A DNA stretch of 64,000 nt from Mytilus galloprovincialis (taxonomy: Eukaryota; Mollusca; Bivalvia; Mytilida; Mytilidae). Below are positions 11,601-21,420 of the stretch, in pieces. Location: positions 35,306,321-35,370,320 of the forward strand of contig NC_134851.1 in the NCBI RefSeq assembly GCF_965363235.1, in the 5' to 3' direction. The notes under the pieces are model-generated. The model had not been told where the DNA came from. It saw nothing but the letters and a program-made list of their open reading frames with translations, and made no database searches. How positions within the stretch are numbered: position 1 is the first letter of the stretch; each line of letters begins with the position of its first letter. Both the position numbers and the translations under genes were made by a program.

Positions 11601-14600
11601 AAACACTAATATGTCATCTATGTATATAAGTGCAACCTTCCAATTTAGTTCTTGTAAGACTTTAGTCATTAACATTTGAAATGTTGCAGGTGCATTTGTT
11701 AAACCAAAACACAATCTTTTAAATTGGTATTGACCTTGTGGTGTCATGAATGCTGTTTTGTGTTTTGACTGTTCATCAAGTGGCACCTGATGAAATCCAC
11801 TAGCAAGATCAAGCGAACTGAAAATTTTAGCTCTTGAATAGCCAACTGTATCAACAACCTCTTCTATTTTAGGAATTGAGAAAGAAACTTTTTTAGTGAC
11901 CTCATTCAATTTTCGAAAGTCTAAAACGAATCTGTATGTATTGTTTGGTTTTTTCACTAAGATTACACTGCTATGGTAAGGAGACATTGATTCTTCTATG
12001 ATGTCATTTTCTTTGAGATTTTTGATTTGTGTCTCCATAACTTCTTGCATTTTTGGTGAATATTGAAACCGTTTAGATTTTACTGGTGCTTCATTTGTCG
12101 TTTCAATATTGTGATAATGCAAGTCTGTTTTGCCTAATTCAGACGCATCTTTTGCGAAAACATTCCTATTTGATCCTATTAACTTTAGAAGTTTTTGGTG
12201 TTGTTCTTTAGTAATGTTATCGGAATCAATTGTAACATTAAGATTTAATGCCTCTTTAATTGGGTCTTGAAATTGAACATCTGATTTTGATTTGTTATCT
12301 AAGGCACAGATTGGTTTTGTGGGTGATTTCCAAACTTTTGAAATTGGTGAATTTGCCTTTATAACAATGTCTTCATTTGTTGGATTTAGCACTCTGTAGT
12401 AAACTTTTGCATTTTTAACTACACTGAGACAATTTGAACCTAATATTTGTCTGTTTATCAAATTATCGTGTGGCTCTAACAGCACTGTTGTATTTGTTGG
12501 GAATTTATTGATAGAAAGTTGTATATCATTCTCTGTATATGCTTTTAAAGTCAGCGTTTTGTTTGTGTTTGCTATGAAATATCTCTCTAAATTCTTTCCA
12601 GACTCCAAGGCAGCAATAGTAAAATCATTATGAAATGAAACACAACCATTTGAAAAATCAATGTTTGCCTTATGAGTAGTCAAAAAATCTTGACCAAGGA
12701 TTAAGTGAAATCCAACATCTCTTAAAATATAAAAAGAAAAGGGCATAACTAATCCATTGACATCTATGTCCAAATCAATTTTCCCTTGAACATTATGTAC
12801 AGTATTGCATACTCCACGAATTTCATGTAAATCTGTAGTACTTATGACTGGTAATTCTTTCTTATAAAATGCTCTTCTAAGCAATTGCTCATTAATAACA
12901 GAAATTGTAGCACCAGAGTCTACAAGAGCATTAATATAAATATTACCTAATTTAACCCTTATTTTATTACTATTTACAATGGCTGTTTCTACATTAGCCA
13001 TGAAGTTGTTCTTGAACTCAAAAGACTTTGCCATTTTAATAATATAATATGAGACTTCAGGAGGGATGAAAAATATAAGCCTTATCACTTATCAGACCTA
13101 ATTATATGTTCAATAAATTAAAACTATTATTATATATAAAAGTGTCACAGGTGATTTAATAGTAGGCTGTACTCACCCTCTGCAGTTACCAAGGAATAAG
13201 TAAATAGCTAAATTCCTATACGGTTTCCTGTCCTGGAGGTCTTCTATATTATGGCACTAGTCCTTAAAGTTCAGCAAGCATCTTCTTCACGAGAAACGAA
13301 GCCGGGTCCTCGAACCACTCTATGACCGGACCGGATTGCATGTCAATAAGTGGGGGAACTAGCTGACATTCTGCGACCCAGTTCCTATCATATTATTTTG
13401 TAGGGGAACTAACTCTGAATAGTGACGGTAGAGCATAGGTATCTCATTGTCTGGTTTTCTTCATATAACGCACAAGAAGTCAATAAAACACTAAGTTCAA
13501 TGATGGTATATTAATTATTCTCGAATAGATAAAGCATTCTTATTTTACAACACAAGAAATACATGTATAAGAATATGCAACATTGCTGCCGATATCGAGG
13601 CAGGCCGGGATCGACTGACACCTATCATATCAAGAAATTCGCTATTGATTTCATAGCGGCTTCATAAATTTAAATACTAAGTTCTGAATGTCCTAGCAAG
13701 TAACAAACAAAAGAATGTATGATTTATGAGTTATCGACAAAATGTATAATACACAAATAAAGTTGCAGATGTCGCTTGACCGTTGTCCGAACTTTTAAGA
13801 TGCTCTTTATAACTTTACTAGACATATATATAATTTGGTAACTGCTGCAGTCTCATTGTCCAGACAAGATCAATAGTTTATAAAAGTGCTTATTTGACAT
13901 ATTTGAAGTATCCTACGCTTGAAAATGTATAGAACATTTAAACAATAATTTTATGTAAAATAGTTTACAAAGTAGAACCCGCATACAATAACTAATAAAC
14001 CATATGAAATAAAATAAACTACATTTTTCTATTACAATACAAAACTATTCAAAAATATTGCTAAGGAAAAATACCTCATTTTTCCTTGGTGATAGATGTA
14101 TTAACTCTAAACCATTAATAACGTTAACTTTGAACTATAAATAATGATAACTTTGAACCATAAATTATACTGATGACTTGCACAATGAAAAATGTTAATT
14201 TTGCAGCATTAATGACGATGAATTTGAATCATGAATAACGATAACTTAGAACCATGAATAACTTCAGCTTTGAAAGTTGAATAAAGATAACTTCGACCTT
14301 TGAATACAATAAAGACAACGCTGAATCCTGAATAAAGACAACCTTGAACCATGAATAAAGACAACTTTGAACCATGAATAAAGACAACTTTGAACCATGA
14401 ATTAAGATAAGTAGACTGATATTCAGATTTGAACTCATATTTTCAGATAGCCTTCGTGACTTGTGTCAATCAAACTGGACATGGTTTGCTGGTTCCTGTT
14501 ACTATCCCAGCACTCATATGCAAGTTCATAACTATCACACTGCAGCGGTAAATTATGTTTTAAACTAATAAAATTAGCTAAATTAAACAATATTGAAAAG

Positions 14601-17600
14601 ACATATGAGAACATGAACAGTAAACAAACGAACATTGGAGACGCAACACATCAATTTGGAAAATGTTAAGTTAGACAACAACAAAAATGAAATTAATAAT
14701 GCTTTCGCAGTGTTTTGTTAAGACAATTACAATTAAAGAATATTCAAAAGTATCCAGAGGCTACAAATCCTATATTATCAATGTCAATAAGCCAAAAGAT
14801 GACCACCAAGTTTATTGATTGGTTGCAGCGATTTTGTCATATATTCTAAAAAAAAAAAATTAACCGTGCAATATCACTTTATTTTTCTAATATTAATTTT
14901 CGATCAATTTTTGAAAATGTAGTTGAATATGTATGTGAATCTTTCTAAACGAATCATATTGGTCAAAATATACACATGATAGTATAACATGATAATATTA
15001 CCTTATATTTTAGTATGGAATGGGGTCCTACATTTTGTTATCTTAGTGTTTTTGGCCATTATTACAAAATTCAGTCTGTATTAATAATAAATGTATACTG
15101 GACATTCCCATTTTTCTATAGTCAGTATTTTTTTCACCAAATTCTTTAATTTGTGCGGTTATATTTTATGTTTTAGTAGCACATTATTCTCAATTTCATT
15201 TTTTTTATGAAACCCCTCCACACCCTGTTGTATCATATCTCTGAGGCAATGTAAAATTATCTAGTTCTTATAAATAATCTGTGTTTATATGCTGGTTTTC
15301 AATGATTTCATTCGTACTTTATTTGGCCTTATTAACTTTTTTGTATTGGGGCGTCACTGAAGAGTCTTTTGTAGACGAAAAGCGCGTATGGCGTATATAC
15401 AAAATTAAGTCCTGGTATCTATGATAGTTTAATTGATACATGTATCAGTATTGCTTTTACACTAGTCTTGTCAATGCTTTTGTCATCAATTTTTGTTCAA
15501 ATGTTTGAAATACTAAAATCGTCAGCTAGTGTCAACCTATGTTTCGTTCCATTATGTATGACGATGACATTTATGTATGTCTTAAAGTTCCATATCAACC
15601 AGTTACCAACAAAACATTTTCTATTTTGCGTAGTATTGATTTTCTTTATTTTTCTTCGACTTTTTGTCTAGCTTTTTTTTGAGGACATACGTCTTGTATT
15701 CTATTTTTATGTTTAGCCCATTGGTGGTTTGATTGTGCTTTATGAACGACAATTAATGCAACATAGTATATATAAAATATTTCATATTCTAATGGACATT
15801 TTAAATGCAATACATATTACAGACATTTTGTAATAGACAGAATTCGCACTTGGTTGAAATAGATTCCCAAGAGGAGCAAGTATTTATGGAGAAGTTGATC
15901 ACCAAAAGTAAGATCAACTAGATTTGTAATTGCTAGCAATAACGGATGGCACTCTCGTTCCCGCATTGTCAGGCGAGCATTTTTAAAATACAAAAGTCAA
16001 AGAGCGCGTCTACACATCCAAATTATCATTTTTGTAAAGTTTAGTTAAGTTTGCAGCATTTTGATATTTTGGACATTTTTGCTGTTTCCATGGTTACGGC
16101 GGCCATTTCTAAAATTCCAACTTTAAAAGTCAATTCTGCTTATGCCAGTGACCATTTCTGTAAAGTTTCATCCAGTTTGCAGCACATTTATTTTTTTTTG
16201 AAATTTTTTACCTGTTTGCATTGTTTCCATGGTAACTACAGATATTTTGGAAATTCCAACTCCAATCTTTCAATGTTGCTGATCGTTACTGTGAAGTTTC
16301 ATGAAGTTTGGAGCATTTTGATATTTTTGAAATTTTTAGTGTAGTTTCCATGGCAACATAATAGTTCCAATGAGTTCCAAAATCACCCAACACCTGTATA
16401 TAGTGGGCACCTACATTGTATTAAAATATAATGATTCTGAGTTAAAGTATATTCAAACAGTTCACCAAAAACAAAAACTGTATTTTTTTCACATTTGTCT
16501 CGTTTCCATGGTAACGGCAGCCATCTTGAACCATTCCATGCTTTCTGCAACTCTGCACATAGGGGTCCTTATCATAGTAAAGTTCCATCAACTTTGGTCT
16601 TTTGAATTTCGAGAAATCGCCTGGACAAAATGTGTTGCAAGAAAAAAAATAATAAGAAGAAAAAAAAAAGAAACGTAGAATAACAATACGTCACCCCAAC
16701 TCCGTTGAGGGTGCCATAATAAAGGAAACAGTATTATACGTCTGTTCAAAGGTCATACATCGATAGAGGGGAAATAAATCTGGGTTACAAACTACACATA
16801 CATGACATAATATTAATAAATATGACTTTAAGGAAATGTTATCGTTATAATAGATTCTCTTCTTCTCTGTGGTGAAATGTGGCAAAATTAAACATTTATT
16901 TGACAGTTGTTGATGCATGGTACCCCAATCAAAACAAATCTGGTCATAGAAAAAAATACATCTATATATAGAAGCATTGATTACTGTTTTTGTTCCGTTT
17001 GTAAGCCGTGGTGTTGTCAATTTAGTTTTGACTTATTAGTATAAATATCCCTTTTGTATATCAGTCTTATATGTAATAATACTGATATAATTTTTAGCTA
17101 ATTCATTACATGACTTTTGGATTGGTGCTAACGACATTGATCACGAAGGTATTTGGAAGTGGAATGGTTCTCACAATGTATTGAATTACAGTCACTGGTG
17201 TGCTGGAGAACCAAACAATGCATTACAGGTATGCATGAAATAAGTACAATAATAACTGTCTAAATCGTTTTCCTGTTTTTGGTAGATGTTCGGTTTAATA
17301 AGATTGACAGCACTTGGCATTTGATATGATTAGACTAATACACATGTATGTTTTTCACAGGTCGTCGTTTTATGCAAGATTCGAATAAGACAGGTTTCAC
17401 TGTACATTAATTGTCATGGACAGTAATGTTACGTCCAAAATTGTGCATTTAAGTCTTGGTGGGATTATTCTTCTTCGTACCTATATACATTTGTAAGAAA
17501 ACTTGATATGAGTGCCAATGAGACAACTCTCCATCCAAGTCCTAATATGTAAAATAAAAACCATTATAGGTCAAAGTACGGTCTTCAACACAGAGTCATG

Positions 17601-18890
17601 GCTCACACTAACCAGTAAGCTATAAAGGGCTCAAAAAAGACAAGTGTAAACCCATTCAAAACCAACGGTCTATATGAAAATAAAAAAAACGAAAAACACG
17701 TATTAACCACGACAACTACTGAACATCAGGTTCTTGACTAACGACAGGTGCAAATTATCGCTTTTTTTAGAATTACTGATTTCTTTCTTTTTCTTCAGGG
17801 TGAAGATTGTGCAGCTCTAAATGTCAACAATATTCCTGGCGAAAATTTCTGCTGGAATGATTACAGTTGCAAAAGTTATCATAACTTTGTATGTGAAAAA
17901 AGGTAAAAGTTAAATAAAGATAAGTACCGATTATCAAGTTGATCAGTAGATAAAAACAACATTCATATGGTGTCGAGCAGCTGATATTTACAATATCAAT
18001 ATGCAGATAACCTGATTACAATGTGCAAAACCAATATTTTATATAAGGTAACAAACCAACAAATCAAAGTACAGTTACGTCACATCCGGTTTCAAATGGA
18101 AAAGGGTCAAAAAATATTCCTTTAATTTTGACATTGGTTTGAAGTAGTTGAATTGCAAAACAAAATTCCTGAGTCTTAAACATATATCTTAGAGGTTTAA
18201 GAACACTATTCTTTTTATTCTAATTTGGGTTTCTATAATATATTTTTGGAAATTTAAGATTACATGGTTACTAAAGCATGTAAAAAAGGATGAATTGGGT
18301 GACATTTGATTGGTTAACATCCAATGATGGTTTAAGTCAACATCCAGTGATTGTTTTTATCTTATATGCAATGATACGCTTTATCAAATTTTGATGCAGT
18401 ACACAGGATAAAACTTTACTCATGTCAATTGTTTCTTTGTTTGAATCCACGAGACACTTTGCATATTTTATTGAAAAGTGCAAATCAAACAAAAACGAAC
18501 GGGGAAAACAGTATCATTCGTACATGTATAGACGGCTTTAAACGACCGCCATGATTAAATGTAAAACGTTATCTTATTTAGTACCAAATTCTAACCTCAT
18601 TCAATATAAAAATATTTGACAACAGCTCTTTGGAAATTTTATAAAGAAATTGCAATATGAATATGATTGTTATTACATGAAAAACGGACTAAATTAAATC
18701 TTGCATAAACCAAAAAACGGCATAAACCTACAACATGTTATTCCGAAGAGTTTCGGTTTAGGCAGGTTTCACTGTACTTAGCATAAAAATACAGATTTTT
18801 TATTTCAGTATTTCGGCAGTAAGTACTACAACACATACTCATACGCAACCAACAGGAACACTGGTATGGAGAACAGTAGCAAGACATTGA
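5608..18890 (+). CDS. secreted C-type lectin, six coding exons (193 aa)
   Basis: Exons: 5608-5686, 14447-14547, 15823-15907, 17098-17228, 17799-17902 and 18809-18890. Every junction is GT-AG with matching phase (1, 0, 1, 0, 2), and the total is 582 nt including TGA. Residues 1-26 (MYRISVCRALLFTILFQQ...) form a signal peptide. One long-form C-type lectin domain follows, with WIGAND, a GEPNN sugar-site motif (EPN, usually mannose/glucose-type), WND (calcium site 2) and a terminal VCEK. Eight cysteines are visible. Six fit the usual three disulfides of long-form domains, and the extra two (HWC and FCW) probably pair with each other. A short Thr-rich tail (STTTHTHTQPTG) ends the protein. No membrane segment was seen. 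The predicted role is a secreted calcium-dependent carbohydrate-binding protein, probably in innate recognition. An in-frame ATG three codons upstream (5599) is an alternative start. The last exon is the least certain, because a strong internal donor (GTAAGT at 18819) or the GT after 18863 could lead to further exons. Confidence 0.88.
6190..6487 (-). repeat. 3' LTR of the gypsy-type element
   Basis: This copy is identical by eye to 13797-14094. It begins AAGATGCTC and ends CTTGGTGATA on the plus strand. The inner side is followed by a pyrimidine-rich stretch, which is purine-rich on the element strand. Confidence 0.85.
8349..13088 (-). CDS. pol: gypsy-type pol polyprotein: protease, RT, RNase H, integrase, chromodomain-like tail
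   Basis: The open frame is about 1579 codons. The domains in order are: retropepsin (DSGAT near residue 57), reverse transcriptase (about 340-540, YIDDILVF near 489), RNase H (about 630-750), integrase zinc finger (H904, H911 region, C941, C944), integrase core (D973, D1032, E1068), a GPY/F-like module (from about 1209), then an Asn/Gln-rich linker. A chromodomain-like segment follows (about 1350-1400, with EKLVEYSLYQGKPIYKVKL and a conserved W), a basic patch (GRKRKRPGKHK), and a second possible chromo-like segment (about 1453-1500). The frame opens at GTG; the first ATG is residue 19. The proteins would copy and integrate the element. Gypsy-type assignment is firm and the clade is not resolved. 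Confidence 0.9.
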   Translation of the reverse strand: MIRLIFFIPPEVSYYIIKMAKSFEFKNNFMANVETAIVNSNKIRVKLGNIYINALVDSGATISVINEQLLRRAFYKKELPVISTTDLHEIRGVCNTVHNVQGKIDLDIDVNGLVMPFSFYILRDVGFHLILGQDFLTTHKANIDFSNGCVSFHNDFTIAALESGKNLERYFIANTNKTLTLKAYTENDIQLSINKFPTNTTVLLEPHDNLINRQILGSNCLSVVKNAKVYYRVLNPTNEDIVIKANSPISKVWKSPTKPICALDNKSKSDVQFQDPIKEALNLNVTIDSDNITKEQHQKLLKLIGSNRNVFAKDASELGKTDLHYHNIETTNEAPVKSKRFQYSPKMQEVMETQIKNLKENDIIEESMSPYHSSVILVKKPNNTYRFVLDFRKLNEVTKKVSFSIPKIEEVVDTVGYSRAKIFSSLDLASGFHQVPLDEQSKHKTAFMTPQGQYQFKRLCFGLTNAPATFQMLMTKVLQELNWKVALIYIDDILVFSKNFDEHLEHLNLVFQKLKQAKLTLQPSKCHFAAKQVKYLGHIISEHGIQVDKSKTVAVSEYPIPKSVKQLRSFLGMCNYYRKFIQNYSKICSSLTTLLKKDVKFDWTTKQDDAFNTLKQKLTSAPILAFPDFEKEFFLSIDASDSAIGYVLGQKHHEGLEKVIAYGGRGLRDQEKRWHINHKEGLALIEAIKTFKPYIANNQFTVYTDSITVRWLNNSKDATGRLGRWSLFLQQYTFNIVHRPGTQNQNADALSRRDYPIDSQDKEYQSDDDLPEIGSLHAERKEHIAVTFEFGWENSIRIPEVLAIEEDQPKDPDEMLPTRQTLYQLQRNCPDFKPIFDYKLKGLVPDEVQKARSLVAKAYHYEIIEGILYHMVSENSRKLPPGHNFIKQLCVPAVLRRDVMLCYHDSKMAAHPGVERNHASLRLKYYWPNMYSDIDKYVRTCEQCQKSKNSKHQRPVPLTPLPIENVFERMHMDFLELSTTTDKHRYLLLVVDSYSKWCEAFPLKSMGAKVVAKVLFNEIICRWGSPRCIISDRGANFMSKLVQALCELCDVTRHYTSSYHPQTNAACERMNSYIIQSLRSYCNKEQTDWPDFIPPIMMAYRSTPATQSTQFSPFEILFGQPMRLPIDVSLIPKQTMPRETKQHVNELVNRLKLYREVAAKNQKEKQDKYTFQHDKKAVQPTFVAGAKVWLYCSRTPKGKNHKLVQRWTGPYRILYKGPNNTFKIKNTETQKEVKALVHAKRLKDYHNPLDRPNYLLPEYEDILLDVEEQDDNEATNVERNDDLIDSQNMQNEDNNQTQNEVQTQSSVQNDTNIQDKHNSQVKNSQKANQGASQNQNRLQNPQHTAFQSNEIEKLVEYSLYQGKPIYKVKLTGKPGTSWQDGSHIPENLKQDYHRQYNAKGRKRKRPGKHKFFESTKSPSVQVIQTYKAFPKTKPNSFQNQGNSQQFSQVPNQKIVSVLLDKDQKQSRYLVKFSNGNVCQGPRSTLFMSEDLRPDVFRQFLKVLKQEENMCANSQNPVQPNDFVPVSQFDIETMKFMHHFTPTTRRAIPTQYSSGHGINRFRLKLIEHYARVNGNDPSLY
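13797..14094 (-). repeat. 5' LTR of the gypsy-type element
   Basis: This is the second copy of the 298-bp direct repeat. The element reads leftward from here. I could not match the adjacent sequence to a tRNA primer site with confidence. Confidence 0.85.
14095..14412 (+). repeat. intronic minisatellite, about 21-bp unit
   Basis: Diverged tandem copies of a unit close to TTTGAACCATGAATAAAGAC run from the right edge of the LTR element to about 35 bp before lectin exon 2. The last few copies are the most alike. The element appears to have landed at the edge of this array. Confidence 0.75.
14447..14547 (+). CDS. lectin exon 2: start of the C-type lectin domain
   Basis: The acceptor is TATTTTCAG. 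The exon encodes NSLRDLCQSNWTWFAGSCYY, then a segment ending in NYHTAA. The paired cysteines (DLC and GSC) match the N-terminal hairpin of long-form lectin domains. It ends in phase 0 at GCG|GTAAAT. The first codon (AAT) is completed by the last base of exon 1. Confidence 0.88.
15297..15435 (+). repeat. dispersed repeat family B
   Basis: This sequence contains CACTGAAGAGTCTTTTGTAG and then TCCTGGTATCTATGATAG. Related copies lie at 23876-23996 and 25105-25245 on the same strand and at 43658-43891, 44012-44244 and 56193-56300 on the other strand. No coding content is visible. It sits in lectin intron 2. Confidence 0.7.
15823..15907 (+). CDS. lectin exon 3: first helices of the lectin domain
   Basis: The acceptor is CATATTACAG. 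The exon encodes TFCNRQNSHLVEIDSQEEQV and continues to ITK. This is the classic 'FC...HLVEIDS.EE..F' block of C-type lectin domains. It ends in phase 1 before GTAAGA, which completes the reading frame between exons 2 and 4. Confidence 0.9.
16030..16620 (+). repeat. diverged tandem repeat in lectin intron 3
   Basis: Three to four diverged units of about 150 bp are present, each with a GTTTCCATGGTAAC-like core and a GTAAAGTTTCATCNAGTTTG-like segment. It is non-coding; the short frames across it are incidental. Confidence 0.7.
17098..17228 (+). CDS. lectin exon 4: core and EPN motif
   Basis: The acceptor is AATTTTTAG. The exon encodes HDFWIGANDIDHEGIWKW, then YSHWCAGEPNNALQ. WIGA and the GEPNN loop are diagnostic. 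EPN contributes to calcium site 2 and predicts mannose/glucose-type binding. Cys in HWC is not part of the canonical set. It ends in phase 0 at CAG|GTATGC. Confidence 0.92.
17497..17690 (+). repeat. dispersed repeat family A (short form)
   Basis: This copy begins near TGATATGAGTGCCAATGAGA and includes GGTCAAAGTACGGTCTTCAA. Copies recur on both strands at about 325-395, 21181-21420, 25745-25990, 30340-30560, 33780-33920, 38440-38590, 46605-47010, 55975-56060 and 56938-57040. It is SINE- or MITE-like and unclassified. This copy is in lectin intron 4. Confidence 0.75.
17799..17902 (+). CDS. lectin exon 5: WND motif and domain end
   Basis: The acceptor is TTTCTTCAG. The exon encodes GEDCAALNVNNIPGENFCWN, then DYSCKSYHNFVCEK. 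WND supplies the remaining calcium and sugar contacts. DC, SC and VC are canonical cysteines. FC is the extra one, probably partnered with HWC of exon 4. It ends in phase 2 at AG|GTAAAA. Confidence 0.92.
18809..18890 (+). CDS. lectin exon 6: Thr-rich tail and stop (tentative)
   Basis: The acceptor is TTTATTTCAG. Reading on in frame gives SISAVSTTTHTHTQPTGTLV, then eight residues and TGA (18888-18890). The Thr-rich stretch could be an O-glycosylated tail or the start of a linker to further exons. A GTAAGT at 18819 and the GT after 18863 are possible donors, so this exon may be longer in function than shown. Confidence 0.55.
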
Positions 18891-20114
18891 AATTCATTTT
18901 TTTTATAGATATAAGTTTACGTTTATGTGTTAATATCATAATTTATAAATTCAACATTTGACTAAAATTTCCTGCATTTTAAAATAACGAGAAAGCAGTT
19001 AAATGTCTAAAACAAAATGGAATAATAAAGGATCATATAGACTAGCAATAAGTCAGGAAACACAAAAAGAACCACAAGAAAGACGTTCATTCTACAAAAA
19101 AACGACGAGTTGAGATCACCCCTAGTTTTTGGTGGGGTTCGTGTTGTTTATTCTTCAGTTTTCTATGTTTTGTCATGTGTACTCTTGTTTGTCTGTTTGT
19201 CTTTTTCATTTTTAGCCATGGCGTTGTCAGTTTATTTTAGATTTATGACTTTGACTGTCCTTTGCTATCTTTCGTTCCATTTTACACAGCTTTGCTGAAA
19301 TGTGAGAAACAACAATTTATACCGCTAGCTTTGTATTAGATATATTTACTTTGGAATTCAAACAATGATTGAAAAATAACAAACACGACAACACATGTAT
19401 TTTGCGTATATTCCTCCGATCTCATAGCACTCATAGTTCTGTTATTAAGTGTTTTTCATCAATTTTCAAGCTTTATTCATAAGACCCAAAAATATTTTTT
19501 TAAAGTCCATTTTACAAGTTATTATATACATGTAACACAATAATATCAAAACAGGTACCAATAAACAATTATGGCCCGTTGAAAAGGTGAATATCAAAAA
19601 TTGTAAACACCAGAAGTGAAATAATTTTTATAATGTTTTAAGGGTTGACAATTTTGGATAGTCATCGATTCTAAATGGCCACACATGTTCGCTTATACCG
19701 AACTAACAGTGGAAAGACCTTTTGAACACTAACTATATTATTTAGTAACAAACACAGGCTAACGTTTGAAAATACATTTTTGGTTTAATAATTTCTTGCA
19801 TGTACAACAAGGGTAGAAGCTTTTTGAAATACATTGATGGCCCTGAAAAGGACCGTTTATAAGAAATATCATCCGCTGCTGCAGTTATGGCACTACATTA
19901 ATCTCCATAGCCTTATTTTCTCGTCTCTCGATGGGCTTCCATTGAAACGTGAAAGCTGTCATTTAGTTTATTTACGTCTGTGACGCTATTTTCATGAGAC
20001 ACAATTCGTGTTCAAATTCAGAAACACAAAAAGGTTTTCGCTGTTAAATAATAGTGTTACATGTATTCACCGCTGGTGTAAATGTTACGTAAGATGCTTT
20101 TTGTAATATATTAA
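18891..20114. other. non-coding region after the lectin gene
   Basis: No coding exon is supported. It holds a T-rich dispersed repeat at 19105-19275 (with a TTTTTAGCCATGGCGTTGTC core, related to 2245-2405) and a repeat at 19560-19740 that recurs at 20990-21185. Later exons of the lectin gene could still be hidden here. Confidence 0.5.
19560..19740 (+). repeat. repeat family G, copy 1
   Basis: It contains CAATTATGGCCCGTTGAAAA and GACAATTTTGGATAGTCATC. A second, slightly longer copy with the same order of blocks lies at 20990-21185. Confidence 0.7.
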
Positions 20115-20994
20115 AATTGAGAATGGAAATGGGGAATGTGCCAAAGAGACAACAACCCGACCATAGAAAACAAAACAACAGCAGAAGGTCACCAACAGGT
20201 CTTCAATGTAGCGAGAAATTCCCGCACCCGGAGGCGTCCTTCAGCTGGCCCCTAAACAAATATATACTAGTTCAGTGATAATGAACGCCATACTAATTTC
20301 CAAATTGTACACAAGAAACTAAAATTAAAATAATACAAGACTAACAAAGACCAGAGGCTCCTGACTTGGGACAGGCGCAAAAATGCGGCGGGGTTAAACA
20401 TGTTTGTGAGATCTCAACCCTCCCCCTATACCTCTAGCCAATGTAGAAAAGTAAAAGCATAACAATACGCACATTAAAATTCAGTTCAAGAGAAGTCCGA
20501 GTCTGATGTCAGAAGATGTAACCAAAGAAAATAAACAAAATGACAATAATACATAAATAACAACAGACTACTAGCAGTTAACTGACATGCCAGCTCCAGA
20601 CTTCAATTAAACTGACTGAAAGATTATGATTTCATCATATGAACATCAGGCACAATCCTTCCCGTTAGGGGTTTAGTATCATACCATCATAGCATATATG
20701 AGAAGAACATAACCCGTGTCATGCCAACAACTGGTTTTTGAATAAATGTGTTTAGTTCCGATGCAAAGACCCTATAAGTGAATCAATATTAACGCCAAAA
20801 TATGCAATCTTTAATGACCTGACAACAGTATCGTAACTATATCCCTTCCTAATAAGTCTATTCAAAGGTTTTGTTAGTTTTTGAGGTGAATACTGACACC
20901 TTTGTGCTTTATAAAGAATATTTCCATAAAAAATTAAATGTTTACGTGCTACCCAATTGAATTGTTTGTTATATATAGGTATAATAATATACAA
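20115..20994 (-). mobile_element. 3' end of an unclassified retroelement, with a short coding remnant
   Basis: On the minus strand a frame of 80 codons (20752-20994) ends in FGVNIDSLIGSLHRN. It is followed by about 640 bp of non-coding sequence that finishes with a tail reading CCATTTCCATTCTCAAT. Pieces of the same 3' region recur at 3640-3800, 31485-31600 and 31975-32050, and the tail alone recurs at about 49910-49960, 55352-55412 and 62517-62565. That pattern fits a 5'-truncating retroelement, or SINEs sharing its tail. I do not recognise the protein well enough to name a clade. Confidence 0.6.
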
Positions 20995-21185
20995 TTATGG
21001 CCCGTTGAAAAGGTGAATATCCAAAATGGTCAACACAAGAAGGTCATTTTACTGAGGGCACAGCCCGGAGTGAAATAACTTTTGCAATGTGTTAAGGGTT
21101 TACAATTTTGGATATTCATCTATTCGAAATGGCCACAAAGTGGCCACACATGTTTTATTATAGCGAACTACCAGTGAGAGTGGAT
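20990..21185 (+). repeat. repeat family G, copy 2
   Basis: This is the second copy of the block at 19560-19740, carrying about 20-30 extra bases (AGGTCATTTTACTGAGGGCA) that are absent from copy 1. It flanks the retroelement remnant. Confidence 0.65.
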
Positions 21186-21420
21186 GTGTAACATATTTGT
21201 TTTTCGTTAATTTTTTGTACATAAATTATACCGTTTAGTTTTTTCGTTTGAATAGGTTAACATTTGTCATTTCGGGGCCTTTGACTAGTTGACTATGCGG
21301 TATGTTCTTTGTGGAAGGCCGTACGATGACCTATAGTTGTTAATGTCTTTGTCATTTGGTCTCTTATGGAGAGCTATGTCATTAGCAATTATAACACAAA
21401 CTTCTCTTTTTTCATCAAAA
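21181..21420 (-). repeat. dispersed repeat family A (long form)
   Basis: It contains TTGACTATGCGGTATGTTCT and GTCATTTGGTCTCTTATGGA. The long form, about 225 bp, is also seen at 25745-25990 and 30340-30560. Confidence 0.7.

Larger units (their letters stand above)
6190..14094 (-). mobile_element. Ty3/gypsy-type LTR retroelement, young copy, in lectin intron 1
   Basis: This fossil element of about 7.9 kb is antisense to the lectin gene. Its two direct terminal repeats (6190-6487 and 13797-14094, 298 bp each) look identical by eye, so insertion was recent. A purine-rich tract on the minus strand next to the left LTR (about 6488-6505) fits a polypurine tract. The interior carries one long pol frame (8349-13088) that looks whole. 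No gag frame was recognised between pol and the upstream LTR, so the copy may be non-autonomous or carry a divergent gag. The 1.86 kb between pol and the 3' LTR has no recognisable gene and contains a short internal repeat near 7015-7260. AGATG occurs at both outer edges (6191-6195 and 14094-14098) and may be the target duplication. The exact ends are uncertain by a few bases. Confidence 0.88.
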
